64,000 nucleotides of DNA from Candidatus Methanomassiliicoccus intestinalis Issoire-Mx1 (GCF_000404225.1 NC_021353.1:1798001-1862000); one strand, 5' to 3'; shown: positions 44,747 to 55,026, counted from the first letter of the stretch. A program made the numbers and translations. The notes: a model not told the origin generated them from the sequence alone.

Positions 44747-47275
44747 TCATTCTTCATCAGAGTTGTCTACGGGCATAAAGCTCAGATCCTCATGGGATTC
44801 AAGCTCTGCCACCATAGCCTCGTCTTCAGTTCCTATCAGCCTGGCAGCTGCAGTGACCTTGTCATCCTCACTCAGATTCATGATTTTCACTCCCTGAGTA
44901 GAGCGGCCCATGGTACGGATTTCTGAAGCCGGTACGCGTATGACCATACCCTGCTGTGTCGTGATGATCAGCTGGTTATCGTCTGAGATGGGCTTTGCAG
45001 AAACAACGTGCCCGTTGCGGTCTGTCATTTTTATCGTGACGACTCCTTTGCTGCCGCGGTGGGTTTTACGATAGTCTCTGACCATGGAGATCTTTCCGAA
45101 CCCGTTCTCTGTGATGCTGAGCAGCTTGTCTGTAGGAGTTACCACGGCCATGCTGACAACTTCATCACCGGGATTTAGTGTGATTCCCTTGACGCCTATT
45201 GCCTGTCTTCCGACAGTTCTTACTTCAGAGATATCGAATCTTGAAGCCTGGCCGTCACGAGTGGCCAGAATAATCTCCGACCCCTGTTTGCCCAGTTTTG
45301 TATCGACAAGAGAGTCTCCCTCTTCAAGACTGATGGCAATGATACCATTGGACCTGATATTGCGGTAGTTCTCAAGCTTGGTTCTCTTGATGAGACCTTT
45401 CTTTGTAGCAAAGATGAGGTCGTAATCGTCATCGAAATTGTCAAGCGGAAGGTTATCCTCGATTTTTTCTCCTTCTTCAAGTTTCGGCAGGAGATTGACT
45501 ATAGCCTTTCCTTTTGAATGTCTTCCTGCAATCGGGATGCGGTGAGCCTTGAGGACGTAAACTCTGCCTCTGTCTGTAAAGAACAGAATGTAGCTGTGAG
45601 TCATTGTCACAAACAGGTCTACAACGGCATCTTCCTCTTTGGTCTCCATACCCATAAGGCCCTGTCCGCCGCGGTGCTGCTGCTTGTATGTACTCAGAGG
45701 CAGTCTCTTTATGTAGCCGTCATTAGAGATCATGATGACTACTTCCTCATTTGGAATCAGATCTTCGATGTCAAGGTCTCCGTTGTCAATCACGATCTGG
45801 GTTTTACGCTCGTCCCCGTATTCTTCCTTCATCTCAAGGATTTCGGATTTAATTATATCAAAAACCTTATGTTCATCGCCGAGAATGGCCTGAAGGTTCT
45901 GTATTTTAATCTGAAGGGCATCGAATTCGGCTCTCAGATCATCGATTTCCAGACCCGTAAGGGATCTCAGTCTCATATCCAGGATAGCTTTGGCCTGAAT
46001 TTCATCAATTTCGAAGCGTGCCATAAGGCCCTGCTTTGCACTTTCTCCATCCTCTGCTTCCCTGATGATTGCGATGGCATCATCAATTGCATCCACAGCC
46101 TTGATTAAAGCCTGCAGAATGTGATCCCTGGCCAGTGCCTGTTTTAAATCATACTGAGTTCTCTTTGTGACTATCTCCTTGCGGTGTTCGAGATACACAG
46201 AGAGCATATCTTTCAAAGTCAGGATTTTCGGTTCATTGTTTACTAATGCTAAATTAATAATTCCGAATGTCACTTCCATCTGTGTATGTGTAAATAACTG
46301 ATTGAGAATTACTTCTTCCATTACGTCTTTTCTCAGCTCAATTACAATACGCATTCCGTCCCTGTCGCTCTCATCCCTCAGATCTGTTATTCCCTCGATT
46401 TTTTTATCTTTTACAAGATCTGCAATGTTCTCGATCAGATTGGACTTGTTGACCTGGTAGGGGATCTCTGAAACGATGATACGCTTCTTTCCGCCTTCCA
46501 TTTCTTCGATAGAGGTGTTTGCTCTGACTTTGATGCGGCCTTTTCCAGTGGAATATGCTTCGATGATTCCGTTTGTACCATAGACTGTTCCGCCTGTAGG
46601 AAAATCAGGACCTGGGATATATGTCATCAAGTCAATCGTGTCTGCGGACGGATCATCAATCAAATGTACCAGGGCATCGCAAACTTCCTTCAGATTATGA
46701 GGCGGAATATTGGTGGCCATTCCCACAGCAATACCGGAAGATCCGTTAACCAGAAGACTGGGGATCTTGGAAGGCAGTACTGCAGGTTCTTTTAGAGATG
46801 CATCGAAATTATCAACAAAATCAACTGTGTCTTTGTCAATATCGTGAAGCATCTCTTCTGCAATCTTATTGAGACGGCATTCGGTGTAACGCATAGCAGC
46901 CGCGGAGTCTCCGTCAATGCTGCCGAAGTTACCATGACCTTCAATCATCGGGTATCTGAGAGAGAAGTCCTGCGCCATACGCACCAGGGCATCATACACG
47001 GCTAAATCTCCATGCGGATGGTACTTACCCAGACAGTCTCCCACAATCCTGGCGCATTTTTTGTGAGGTTTGTTGGAGAATACACCAAGATCATGCATGG
47101 AATAGATGATTCTTCTGTGTACAGGTTTCAGACCATCTCTGGCATCAGGAAGAGCTCTTCCTACAATGACACTCATTGCGTAGTCGATGTAGGACTTTTT
47201 CATCTCTGCTTCAATGGGACATTTGAATTCTTTGGAAGTATTTTCTGCAGCGTTGTTTTCTATTTCATCAGACAT
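44747..47275 (-). CDS. gyrA: DNA gyrase subunit A
   Basis: Breakage-reunion subunit introducing negative supercoils. The active tyrosine is in AAMRYTECRL near residue 123. The GyrA-box variant QHRGGQG near residue 550 and a six-blade C-terminal pinwheel mark it as gyrase rather than topo IV. The C-terminus is acidic. It starts 12 bp after gyrB. Gyrase in archaea is of bacterial origin. Confidence 0.93.
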   Translation of the reverse strand: MSDEIENNAAENTSKEFKCPIEAEMKKSYIDYAMSVIVGRALPDARDGLKPVHRRIIYSMHDLGVFSNKPHKKCARIVGDCLGKYHPHGDLAVYDALVRMAQDFSLRYPMIEGHGNFGSIDGDSAAAMRYTECRLNKIAEEMLHDIDKDTVDFVDNFDASLKEPAVLPSKIPSLLVNGSSGIAVGMATNIPPHNLKEVCDALVHLIDDPSADTIDLMTYIPGPDFPTGGTVYGTNGIIEAYSTGKGRIKVRANTSIEEMEGGKKRIIVSEIPYQVNKSNLIENIADLVKDKKIEGITDLRDESDRDGMRIVIELRKDVMEEVILNQLFTHTQMEVTFGIINLALVNNEPKILTLKDMLSVYLEHRKEIVTKRTQYDLKQALARDHILQALIKAVDAIDDAIAIIREAEDGESAKQGLMARFEIDEIQAKAILDMRLRSLTGLEIDDLRAEFDALQIKIQNLQAILGDEHKVFDIIKSEILEMKEEYGDERKTQIVIDNGDLDIEDLIPNEEVVIMISNDGYIKRLPLSTYKQQHRGGQGLMGMETKEEDAVVDLFVTMTHSYILFFTDRGRVYVLKAHRIPIAGRHSKGKAIVNLLPKLEEGEKIEDNLPLDNFDDDYDLIFATKKGLIKRTKLENYRNIRSNGIIAISLEEGDSLVDTKLGKQGSEIILATRDGQASRFDISEVRTVGRQAIGVKGITLNPGDEVVSMAVVTPTDKLLSITENGFGKISMVRDYRKTHRGSKGVVTIKMTDRNGHVVSAKPISDDNQLIITTQQGMVIRVPASEIRTMGRSTQGVKIMNLSEDDKVTAAARLIGTEDEAMVAELESHEDLSFMPVDNSDEE

Positions 47276-47287
47276 TCACAGACCTCC

Positions 47288-49189
47288 TCAGATATCCAGA
47301 TTCGCAACCTCGGTTGCATGAGACATGATAAACTCTCTGCGGGGTTCTACCTGGTCTCCCATTAAAATCGTAAAGAGCTCGTCTGCTCTCACGGCATCTT
47401 CAATACTGACCTTTTTCAACAATCTAACACTTGGATCCATTGTCGTTTCCCAAAGCTGTGCGGGATTCATCTCTCCGAGACCCTTGTATCTCTGGACAGC
47501 GAAACCCTTTCCAAATTCTTCCATAAGCTTTTCCAGCTCTTTCTCATTATACGCATACGAGATCTTGTTGCCCTTGGAAACTTTATACAAAGGCGGCATA
47601 GCCAGATAGACGTGGCCGTCATCGATCAGCGGCTTCATGTATCTGTAAAACAGAGTTAAGAGAAGCGTACTGATGTGAGCGCCGTCTACATCGGCATCGG
47701 TCATGATGATGACTTTTCCGTATCGTATCTTTTCCAGATCAAACTCCTGACCGACACCGACACCGATGGCAGTGATCAGGCTTCTGATTTCTATATTTTT
47801 CAGAATCTTGTCGATTCTTGATTTTTCCACATTGAGGATTTTACCTTTCAAAGGCAGAATCGCCTGGAACTTACGATCCCTTCCCTGCTTGGCGCTGCCT
47901 CCTGCAGAATCTCCTTCCACAATGAACAGTTCGCACTTCGAGGGATCTTTTTCAGAACAATCCGCCAGTTTACCGGGCAGTCCGCCCCCGTCCAGAATTC
48001 CTTTTCTTCTGGTAAGTTCCCTTGCCTTTCTGGCTGCCTCTCTCGCCTGGAAGGCTAAGATAGAACGCTTCACGCAGGCCTCGGCCACTTTCGGGTTCTC
48101 TTCAAGAAATGTTGCCAGAGTTGAATAGACACAGGAATCCACAAGTCCCCTTACTTCGCTGTTTCCCAGTTTAGTCTTGGTCTGTCCTTCAAACTGTGGT
48201 TCTGGAATCTTAACGCTGATGATCGCGGTCAAACCTTCCCTGACATCTTCTCCAGAAAGGTTGCTCTCATTATCCTTGACCAGCTTGTTCTTTCTTGCAT
48301 AGTCGTTCAAGGATCTGGTAAGTGCAGTGCGGAATCCCATCAGGTGGGTTCCGCCTTCGATCGTGTTGATGTTATTGACATATGAATAAACACTCTCAGA
48401 ATACGCATCAGTATACTGCATGGCGATTTCCAGTATCATATCGTCCTTTTCACAAGACAGATAGATCGGATTGTCATGCATCGGAGTTTTGCCTCTGTTT
48501 AAATGCTTGACGAATTCAACAATTCCGCCTTCAGCATAAAACACATTATCTCTCTGATGTTCCTCCCTCAGATCTTTAAATGTGATCTTAACTCCGCGGT
48601 TCAGGTACGCTAAATCCTGAAAATGGTTGGCTAAAATCTCACTGTCAAAATCAAGTGTATCAAAAATATCGGGATCGGGCCTGAAATGCTGCTGGGTACC
48701 AGTCTCAGAAGTTTCTCCTATCACTTTCAACGGGAGAACTACCTCTCCGCGCTCACATTTCATAACATGAATGTGTCCTTCCCTCTTAACAGTCGTTTCA
48801 AGGTACTCAGAAAGAGCGTTAACCACTGACAGACCTACACCGTGAAGCCCTCCTGATACTTTGTAGCTCTTGCGGTCGAATTTACCTCCCGCATGCAATA
48901 CTGTTGCAACCAGCTCTACCGCCGACTTTCCGTACTTGTGATTGATTCCGGTAGGAATACCTCTGCCGTTATCAGACACAGTTACGCTGCTGTCTGCATT
49001 TATTGTAATACTGATGTCTGTACAGAAACCTGCCATTGCTTCATCAATACTGTTGTCAACAACCTCATAAATCAGATGATGTAGTCCTCGGATATCTGTG
49101 GATCCGATATACATACCGGGTCGTTTTCGAACTGCTTGTAAACCTTCCAAAACCTGGATTTGGTCCGCACCGTAATCATTTTCAACCAT
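47288..49189 (-). CDS. gyrB: DNA gyrase subunit B
   Basis: ATPase subunit. GHKL motifs VDNSIDEAMAGF and GGLHGVGLSVVNALS, Toprim FIVEGDSAGGSAKQGRDR and MTDADVDGAHI, and the C-terminal PRREFIMSHA are all present. Length (633 aa) is the short form. First gene of gyrB-gyrA-cdc6. Confidence 0.94.
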   Translation of the reverse strand: MVENDYGADQIQVLEGLQAVRKRPGMYIGSTDIRGLHHLIYEVVDNSIDEAMAGFCTDISITINADSSVTVSDNGRGIPTGINHKYGKSAVELVATVLHAGGKFDRKSYKVSGGLHGVGLSVVNALSEYLETTVKREGHIHVMKCERGEVVLPLKVIGETSETGTQQHFRPDPDIFDTLDFDSEILANHFQDLAYLNRGVKITFKDLREEHQRDNVFYAEGGIVEFVKHLNRGKTPMHDNPIYLSCEKDDMILEIAMQYTDAYSESVYSYVNNINTIEGGTHLMGFRTALTRSLNDYARKNKLVKDNESNLSGEDVREGLTAIISVKIPEPQFEGQTKTKLGNSEVRGLVDSCVYSTLATFLEENPKVAEACVKRSILAFQAREAARKARELTRRKGILDGGGLPGKLADCSEKDPSKCELFIVEGDSAGGSAKQGRDRKFQAILPLKGKILNVEKSRIDKILKNIEIRSLITAIGVGVGQEFDLEKIRYGKVIIMTDADVDGAHISTLLLTLFYRYMKPLIDDGHVYLAMPPLYKVSKGNKISYAYNEKELEKLMEEFGKGFAVQRYKGLGEMNPAQLWETTMDPSVRLLKKVSIEDAVRADELFTILMGDQVEPRREFIMSHATEVANLDI

Positions 49190-49414
49190 GATTAAACCTC
49201 TGACGCGTCGAACATCGATTCGTTCGCCAGCAACTTAGCAGAATTATGCATCCCTGCCGCTATTCTGACCTCTTCCCTAATGGCTTCCTAATACTAATAC
49301 GTATCTCAATATTATATGCTGGATATGGCATTTTAAGGTGTATTATACTCGAAAATCGAGGCCTTTTTCTGATTATACCAAAACCTCATTTATCTGAGTG
49401 CAATTTAGATTACT

Positions 49415-50689
49415 ATGGGCTCCATGGTTGGACTGAAAAATAGGCTTGAACCCGAGATAAAAAATGTAGCACAGACCGAAGGCGTTACGGAAGAGTTTGT
49501 AGCACGCGGCGTAGAGGCCGGCAGGATAGTAATCCCACGCAATCCAATCCATTCACCAAAAGCCTGCGGAATCGGAGAAGGACTTTCAGTAAAGGTCAAC
49601 GTCAATGTAGGCACCTCCAGAGACCGCGTTGAGGTAGAAGAAGAGATGGAAAAGGTCCAGATCTCACTAAAATACGGAGCCGATGCTTTGATGGATCTCA
49701 GTACAGGCGGCGACATAGACAGCATAAGAAAAAGAATACTGTCTGAATGCACTATTCCTGTAGGGACTGTTCCCATATATCAGACGGGAATCAGACTGGC
49801 AAGGAAAGGAGCTGTCGTTGACATGACTGAAGACGACATCTTCAACGGGATAATCCAGCATGCAAAGGACGGAGTGGATTTTATGACCGTCCACTGCGGG
49901 ATAACCAAAGAGCTTGTGGACCGCCTTAAACGGTCCCCGAGGGTCACAGGCGTAGTTTCCAGAGGGGGATCATTCTTAGTTGCCTGGATACTTCACAATG
50001 AGATGGAAAATCCTCTCTACAAAAACTTCGACTACCTCCTGGAACTGGCGAAGGAGTATGAATTCACATTATCACTGGGAGACGGGATCAGGCCTGGATC
50101 GACAAATGATGCTACTGACGGCCCCCAGATCAATGAACTGATAAACCTTGGAGAGCTGGTTCACCGCTGCAGAGACGCCGGCGTACAGGCAATGGTTGAG
50201 GGGCCGGGACATGTTCCAATGAACCAGATTGAAGCTAATGTCAGGCTTGAAAAGAGGATTTGTGACCACGCTCCATTCTATGTACTGGGACCATTAGTGA
50301 CGGATATTGCACCTGGGTATGATCATATTGTAGGAGCGATCGGAGGCGCATATGCTGCCTGGAAAGGAGCAGACTTCCTATGTTATGTAACACCTGCAGA
50401 ACATCTGTCCCTTCCTACCCCTGAAGATGTGAAGGAAGGCCTGATAGCAAGCAAAATAGCCGCCCATGCAGCAGATTTGGCGTTAGGCAGAGGAGGAGAC
50501 CGCGACCTTAGAATGTCGCAGGCAAGAAAAGATCTCAATTGGGGAGCTATGTACGAAGAGGCAATAGACGAAGAAAAAGCAAGGGCATACCGTTCCAGAG
50601 GAATCACTAACGAGGATGAGGGATGCTCCATGTGCGGGGATGTCTGCGCAATAAAAATTGTAAATGAGTACTTAAAGAACAGATCTTGA
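49415..50689 (+). CDS. thiC: Phosphomethylpyrimidine synthase
   Basis: Radical SAM enzyme turning AIR into HMP-phosphate for thiamine. Motifs: NPIHSPKACGIGEG, DALMDLSTGGD, FMTVHCGI, VEGPGHVPMNQIE and the C-terminal cluster SMCGDVCAIK. At 424 aa it is the archaeal/short form. No TPP riboswitch is recognisable in the 225-bp leader. Its 3' end overlaps the convergent crcB by 18 bp. Confidence 0.93.
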   Translation: MGSMVGLKNRLEPEIKNVAQTEGVTEEFVARGVEAGRIVIPRNPIHSPKACGIGEGLSVKVNVNVGTSRDRVEVEEEMEKVQISLKYGADALMDLSTGGDIDSIRKRILSECTIPVGTVPIYQTGIRLARKGAVVDMTEDDIFNGIIQHAKDGVDFMTVHCGITKELVDRLKRSPRVTGVVSRGGSFLVAWILHNEMENPLYKNFDYLLELAKEYEFTLSLGDGIRPGSTNDATDGPQINELINLGELVHRCRDAGVQAMVEGPGHVPMNQIEANVRLEKRICDHAPFYVLGPLVTDIAPGYDHIVGAIGGAYAAWKGADFLCYVTPAEHLSLPTPEDVKEGLIASKIAAHAADLALGRGGDRDLRMSQARKDLNWGAMYEEAIDEEKARAYRSRGITNEDEGCSMCGDVCAIKIVNEYLKNRS

Positions 50690-51052
50690 TTTATAAGATC
50701 CGATTTTGAGTCCAGCCATAACAAACATAAGACCAATAGCCAGTGTTAAAAACACATACACAACGAGCACTGCGTCTATTGTCTTTATCTGCAGAACTAT
50801 TTCATAAATAAACGTACTAAATGTAGAAAGCCCGCCCATTAAACCAACTGATAAAAATGCACTTTGGCTGCCAGTGATTTTACTTTTAGAGATCAAGCCG
50901 GCTAGAATTCCAACGAAAAAGGAAGCGGTCATATTGGCAATAAAAACAGGCAGGGACAGAAGGCTTTCAGAAGGAATGAGCATAACCAGCAGTTCCCGTA
51001 TCACTGCACCGAATCCGCCTCCCAGAAAAACCAGAAGAATGTCGTACTTCAA
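50672..51052 (-). CDS. crcB: FluC/CrcB fluoride channel, second pair, second subunit
   Basis: A 126-aa FluC subunit with GGGFGAVIRELLVM and GLMGGLSTFSTF. I start at TTG 51052, overlapping the previous stop as TTGA and preceded by GGGGGAT, the same arrangement as the pair at 40 kb. Confidence 0.85.
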   Translation of the reverse strand: MKYDILLVFLGGGFGAVIRELLVMLIPSESLLSLPVFIANMTASFFVGILAGLISKSKITGSQSAFLSVGLMGGLSTFSTFIYEIVLQIKTIDAVLVVYVFLTLAIGLMFVMAGLKIGSYKSRSVL

Positions 51053-51456
51053 GCAAATCCCCCTGCTGAAAATACTCCGATACATGCTGCTATGATGCCG
51101 GCAGCAACTGAACCAAGCCAGTAAATTATTGCTGCAGACTTATTCTTTTTAAACAACTGGGCTGTTTCCAATTCATACGTGCTGAATGTAGTATATCCTC
51201 CAAGAAGGCCTGTTATCAAAAATAAATTTAATAATTGATAATTATTATATAATACTAAAGTAGAAATGACACCTATGAGAAATGATCCAGATATGTTTAT
51301 GATAAATGTTCCAATCGGGAATATGTGATTGGTTTTCTTTAAGACCGCTGTAGAAATGGACCATCTTAAAACTGCACCTATGCCTCCTCCGATAAAAACG
51401 ATGAGAAGAAGTACCAGATTGTCCAGCTGGATCATTGATGATGTATCATGAACCAA
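51049..51456 (-). CDS. crcB: FluC/CrcB fluoride channel, second pair, first subunit
   Basis: A 135-aa FluC subunit with GGGIGAVLRWSIST and GLLGGYTTFSTYELETAQL. It is more AT-rich than the 40-kb copy but clearly paralogous, in the same gene order. It lies just after the tRNA-Thr gene on the same strand. Confidence 0.88.
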   Translation of the reverse strand: MVHDTSSMIQLDNLVLLLIVFIGGGIGAVLRWSISTAVLKKTNHIFPIGTFIINISGSFLIGVISTLVLYNNYQLLNLFLITGLLGGYTTFSTYELETAQLFKKNKSAAIIYWLGSVAAGIIAACIGVFSAGGFA

Positions 51457-51513
51457 CTATAATAAGCTTCAGAGAAGACACGATCCATATTCAAAAAGTA
51501 AAGACAAAAAAAG

Positions 51514-51609
51514 AGCCACTGGAGGGGTTCGAACCCTCGGCCTGCGGTTTACGAAACCGCCGCTCCTTAACGGTCTTTTTTTAAAAGACTACCGCTGAGC
51601 TACAGTGGC
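51514..51609 (-). tRNA. tRNA-Thr (CGT) with D-loop insertion
   Basis: Acceptor GCCACTG/CAGTGGC, D-stem GCTC/GAGC, anticodon stem GCGGT/ACCGC with loop TTCGTAA (anticodon CGT), T-arm GAGGG/CCCTC with TTCGAAC and discriminator T all fit. The D-loop is 31 nt rather than about 7. The 24 extra bases begin with GTCTTTT and pair with AAAAGAC, so a small intron at position 21/22 or 22/23 is likely. CCA is not encoded. Confidence 0.88.
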
Positions 51610-51849
51610 ACTGAAATAAGGCAAGGCTCCATTGGTTTATATGTTTTTGGTATAGCCATTTACATTGTTTTGAGTGGTGGACACAGATTATGATATTTTG
51701 CATACCCTGGACAATCATCGCGTCCCAATTTTGATAAGAAAGATGCAAGGCGATCTATGCTTAATACGCGTTCCATTCATCCTGAGCATATAATGTGAAA
51801 GAGCGCATCTGAATGAATTATACGGCAGATGATTGTATCAAAGCTGCAT

Positions 51850-52665
51850 TTATTCAGTAACTCTAACATCAAGTGCCCTGTGCTCTGCCTCAATCTCTTG
51901 TTTCAATTCCTCTTCTGTAGGAAGGTAGAGTTTATACTTAGACGTGAAAATCTGTGTATTGCCTTCCGGTAAAGTGTATTTTACCACCGCGTCACTTTTA
52001 TCTGAACAAAGTACAATTCCAATAGGTGGATTGTCACCTTCATTCATCAGTTCGCGTGTGTAATAGTTGACATACATCTGCATTTGTCCAATATCCTGAT
52101 GCGTCAAGTCTCCAGTTTTTAAATCTATTAAAACAAAACATTTTAGAACATAATTATAAAAAACTAAGTCTATGTGAAAATGTCTACCATCAAAGTTGAT
52201 ATGTTTCTGTCGCGCGACAAAAGAAAAACCGCGTCCAAGTTCAAGAAGGAATTTTTGCATATGGTCAATAAGGGCCTGCTCAATATCCGACTCATAAAAA
52301 CTTGCAGCTTGCTCTAAACCGAGAAATTCAAGCACATACGGATCTCGGATTATATCTTCCGGCGTTTTTTTAGGTTCACGCTTTTCAGTGTCGGTCAGTC
52401 CAGCCCTGTTGCCATGGCTTGCAAGCAATCTTTCATACGAAAATGTGTTAATCTGCCTCTCCAACTGACGAGTGCTCCAATTTGATTTTACACATTCATC
52501 AATATAGAACTGCCTTGCAGATTCATTTTCAACACGCATAAGCAAACGATAATGAGACCAGCTTAATTCGCGACACAGTGCGTCTCGATTTGGAAATGTA
52601 AGGTAAAATTGTCGCATTTTTCTAAGATTGGTTTCATCAAACCCCTTTCCGAAGTCAGCAATCAT
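51850..52665 (-). pseudogene. 5'-truncated DUF1016 (YhcG-like) nuclease
   Basis: The remaining 271 aa begin in the middle of the DUF1016 N-domain (FGKGFDETNLRKMRQFY, LSWSHYRLLMRV). They include the PD-(D/E)xK domain (FHIDLVFYNYVLKCFVLIDLK). Family proteins are about 60-100 residues longer. In-frame codons before the ATG read LKELSAR, matching the family, and then a TAA interrupts. Possibly still translated from the internal ATG, but probably a remnant. Confidence 0.7.
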
Positions 52666-52894
52666 TCGTGCTGATAATTCCTTTAGTTAGTATCACAAAA
52701 AACGCAAAATTACAACGTTTTCATGCCTCCAAGGTCCTGTCATAATTGGTCTCAAATTGAAAACAATTACAAAAGCTAACAACCACCCAAACTTAGAGAA
52801 AGCACAAGCAAACTTGAAGTTAGCAAGTATGCACTACACCTAATAATGCGTACTAAATCAACCCGATAAAAGAAAAGTTTTGATTATTAATTTG

Positions 52895-53581
52895 TTAAAT
52901 CCATTCAAAATTATCTCTTCCAGCACCAACCTCAAAATGATATTTTCCAATGCCCAAGTCGATTCCCGAAAAATGTCCGCTGTCACAAGTTATGGAGACC
53001 TTGTTCCCGCTGCCCTTAACTGTAAATGCCATCTTGTTCAGTGCGGTAGGGGCATATAGCAACGCTTCAACACCCTCAGCAAACCACCTAGGAGTTTCAC
53101 CTTCGTAACTACTAATTTGATCGGCAGTTTTCATCTTGTGCTGAACTCCGTTAGTTTGGCCATAACCAATGGCGATAATGCCGTTTATTCTAACAGACTT
53201 ATTTTCAAGATTGCTTTTCGCACCGTTTGGGTTGAACATACCGCCAACCCACCAACTATTAAGCCCCAGTGTTTGAGCATACAACATGATATCTGCACCA
53301 TAATAGCCAAGCTTCTCGTCAAGGTCTGCACGGTCAGGTCCTGCAAGAACGATGTAGTTGTTTACGCCTTTTGCTAGAAGCAGTTTTGCGATGCTAGAAA
53401 GACCGTCAGATTTTCCTGTTATAAGTTTTATATTAAGGTCATTTGCCTTGTTGGTTTCTTCTAATCTTGCGTCTAAAAGCTGAACTAAATCTGAAGGAAT
53501 CGCTTTGTCAGTATATTTTCGTACCATGTGTCGTTCTTTGATTGCTTCTTTGATTGTCATCTCAACAATTTCATTTTTCAT
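52895..53581 (-). CDS. Nitroreductase-fold protein
   Basis: A 228-aa FMN-dependent nitroreductase-family protein: KEAIKERHMVRKYTDKAIP at the N-terminus, YGADIMLYAQTLGLNSWWVGG in the middle and GIIAIGYG before the C-terminal part. Substrate unknown. The gene is followed by a gap before the DUF1016 remnant. Its closest look-alikes in my memory are from anaerobic bacteria, so transfer is possible. Confidence 0.8.
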   Translation of the reverse strand: MKNEIVEMTIKEAIKERHMVRKYTDKAIPSDLVQLLDARLEETNKANDLNIKLITGKSDGLSSIAKLLLAKGVNNYIVLAGPDRADLDEKLGYYGADIMLYAQTLGLNSWWVGGMFNPNGAKSNLENKSVRINGIIAIGYGQTNGVQHKMKTADQISSYEGETPRWFAEGVEALLYAPTALNKMAFTVKGSGNKVSITCDSGHFSGIDLGIGKYHFEVGAGRDNFEWI

Positions 53582-53801
53582 TCTCGCATTCCTCCAACTT
53601 AAGTCATGGTTTTTAATCTTGAATGTGCGTCATTTAATAATAAGTTAACGACCAGCATAAGAGTCAACATCTCAGAGCTAAAACCAATTAATGCAGCAGA
53701 GTGACTGCAATTCAAAGATCTGAAGACATTATACATTCGCATAGAATATCTCTTATAAAAACAGCCACTTATGATTAATACTTGCAAAATAATTTAGGTT
53801 C

Positions 53802-54593
53802 ATGAAAGCAGATGTGAATGTAGAATACACACTCAACAATGGTCAGGCCTTTCGATGGAAAAAGGTAGGAGAGGAATGGAGGGGAGTGTGTCGGGACAAA
53901 ATAATTTACATCTGCCAGAAAGATGATGAGATCTCATTCAGAGGAGCACCAGAAGAATTTATCTGCAACTATCTGAGGCTTGATGACGACTTAGACAAAA
54001 TCTATGACAGCATATGCAAAGACGATCAGGTGGCAGCTGCTGTAGAAAGATTCAGAGGCATGCGGATTTTGAGACAGGACTTGTGGGAGTGCTCTGCATC
54101 ATACATGCTTGCTACAAACGCCACAGTGCCGAGAATAAAATCCATGATCGAAACAGTATGCCGCAAATGCGGACAGGAACTTGAAGAGGATTTATTTGCA
54201 TTTCCTCTACCTGAAGAGATTGCTTCACAGGATCTGTCAAAATGCGGACTCGGTTTCAGGGCTGAAAGACTGAAAAAATACGCTGAGAGTGTTTATTCAG
54301 GAGAGTTTGATCTGGAAGAACTGAAAAATATGAACTATGAAGATTCTGTCCAGAAACTGATGACTGTGTATGGAATAGGTCCAAAGGTCGCAGACTGTGT
54401 TGCTTTATTCTCATTGGGACATCTGCAGGCCTGCCCTATTGACGCAAGAATAAGTCATGTCATGGAAGATAAATATGGTATCAAAGGAAGCTACGCAAAG
54501 GTCGGCTCCTATGCAAGAGATCACTTCGGACCGTATGCCGGCTATGCTCAGGAATACTTCTATATCGGCATGAGCCCTGAATATAAGATTTAA
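53802..54593 (+). CDS. ogg: 8-oxoguanine DNA glycosylase, OGG type
   Basis: Removes 8-oxoguanine and nicks the backbone. NGQAFRWKKV opens the N-terminal domain. The HhH-GPD region is VYGIGPKVADCVALFSLGHLQACPIDARI, with the catalytic Lys and Asp of the family. At 263 aa it is between OGG1 and archaeal OGG2 lengths. Its last codons overlap the convergent regulator at 54590. Confidence 0.86.
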   Translation: MKADVNVEYTLNNGQAFRWKKVGEEWRGVCRDKIIYICQKDDEISFRGAPEEFICNYLRLDDDLDKIYDSICKDDQVAAAVERFRGMRILRQDLWECSASYMLATNATVPRIKSMIETVCRKCGQELEEDLFAFPLPEEIASQDLSKCGLGFRAERLKKYAESVYSGEFDLEELKNMNYEDSVQKLMTVYGIGPKVADCVALFSLGHLQACPIDARISHVMEDKYGIKGSYAKVGSYARDHFGPYAGYAQEYFYIGMSPEYKI

Positions 54594-54976
54594 TCATCGA
54601 TATGGCAGCAGTCTGGACATACGCAGTCTGGCGCTTTCAGACCTGTATGCACTTCATAGATCGATACTAGCATTCCGCTTTTTTTGATTATTTCGCAGAT
54701 CCTGCATGTTTCGGTAACTATGTCTGAACCATCAACGATTCTCTGAGCGGATATGGTAATTTCATTTTTGAATTCATCATATCTGCCGCTGGCCTCAAGC
54801 TCTTTGTTGCTGCCTCTTTTTGATTTTAGATACTGTGAAACAGCTGCATCAGTAACACCAAACTTACGGGCTACTTCTGCCTGAATCATGCCATGTTTGT
54901 CAACCAATTCTCGAGCTAATTCTCTTCGTATGGCAGGAAGCACATACCAAACAATTAGTTCACATGGAATCTTCAT
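54590..54976 (-). CDS. HTH regulator with cysteine-rich C-terminus
   Basis: A 128-aa protein. The helix-turn-helix is GMIQAEVARKFGVTDAAVSQYLKSKRG near residues 28-55. The C-terminal half carries CRIC and, 30 residues on, CVCPDCC, a cluster that could bind iron-sulfur or zinc and sense redox or metal. This layout matches an archaeal predicted regulator family. It starts 51 bp after lhr on the same strand. Confidence 0.75.
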   Translation of the reverse strand: MKIPCELIVWYVLPAIRRELARELVDKHGMIQAEVARKFGVTDAAVSQYLKSKRGSNKELEASGRYDEFKNEITISAQRIVDGSDIVTETCRICEIIKKSGMLVSIYEVHTGLKAPDCVCPDCCHIDD

Positions 54977-55026
54977 GACCCTGAAGCTGATTGGGCGATA
55001 TTAAACGTTTCGTACAAATGTATACT

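Noticed and set aside
49202..49414. TPP riboswitch before thiC
   Set aside because: The CTGAGA and ACCTGATCTGG-like conserved blocks are not present.
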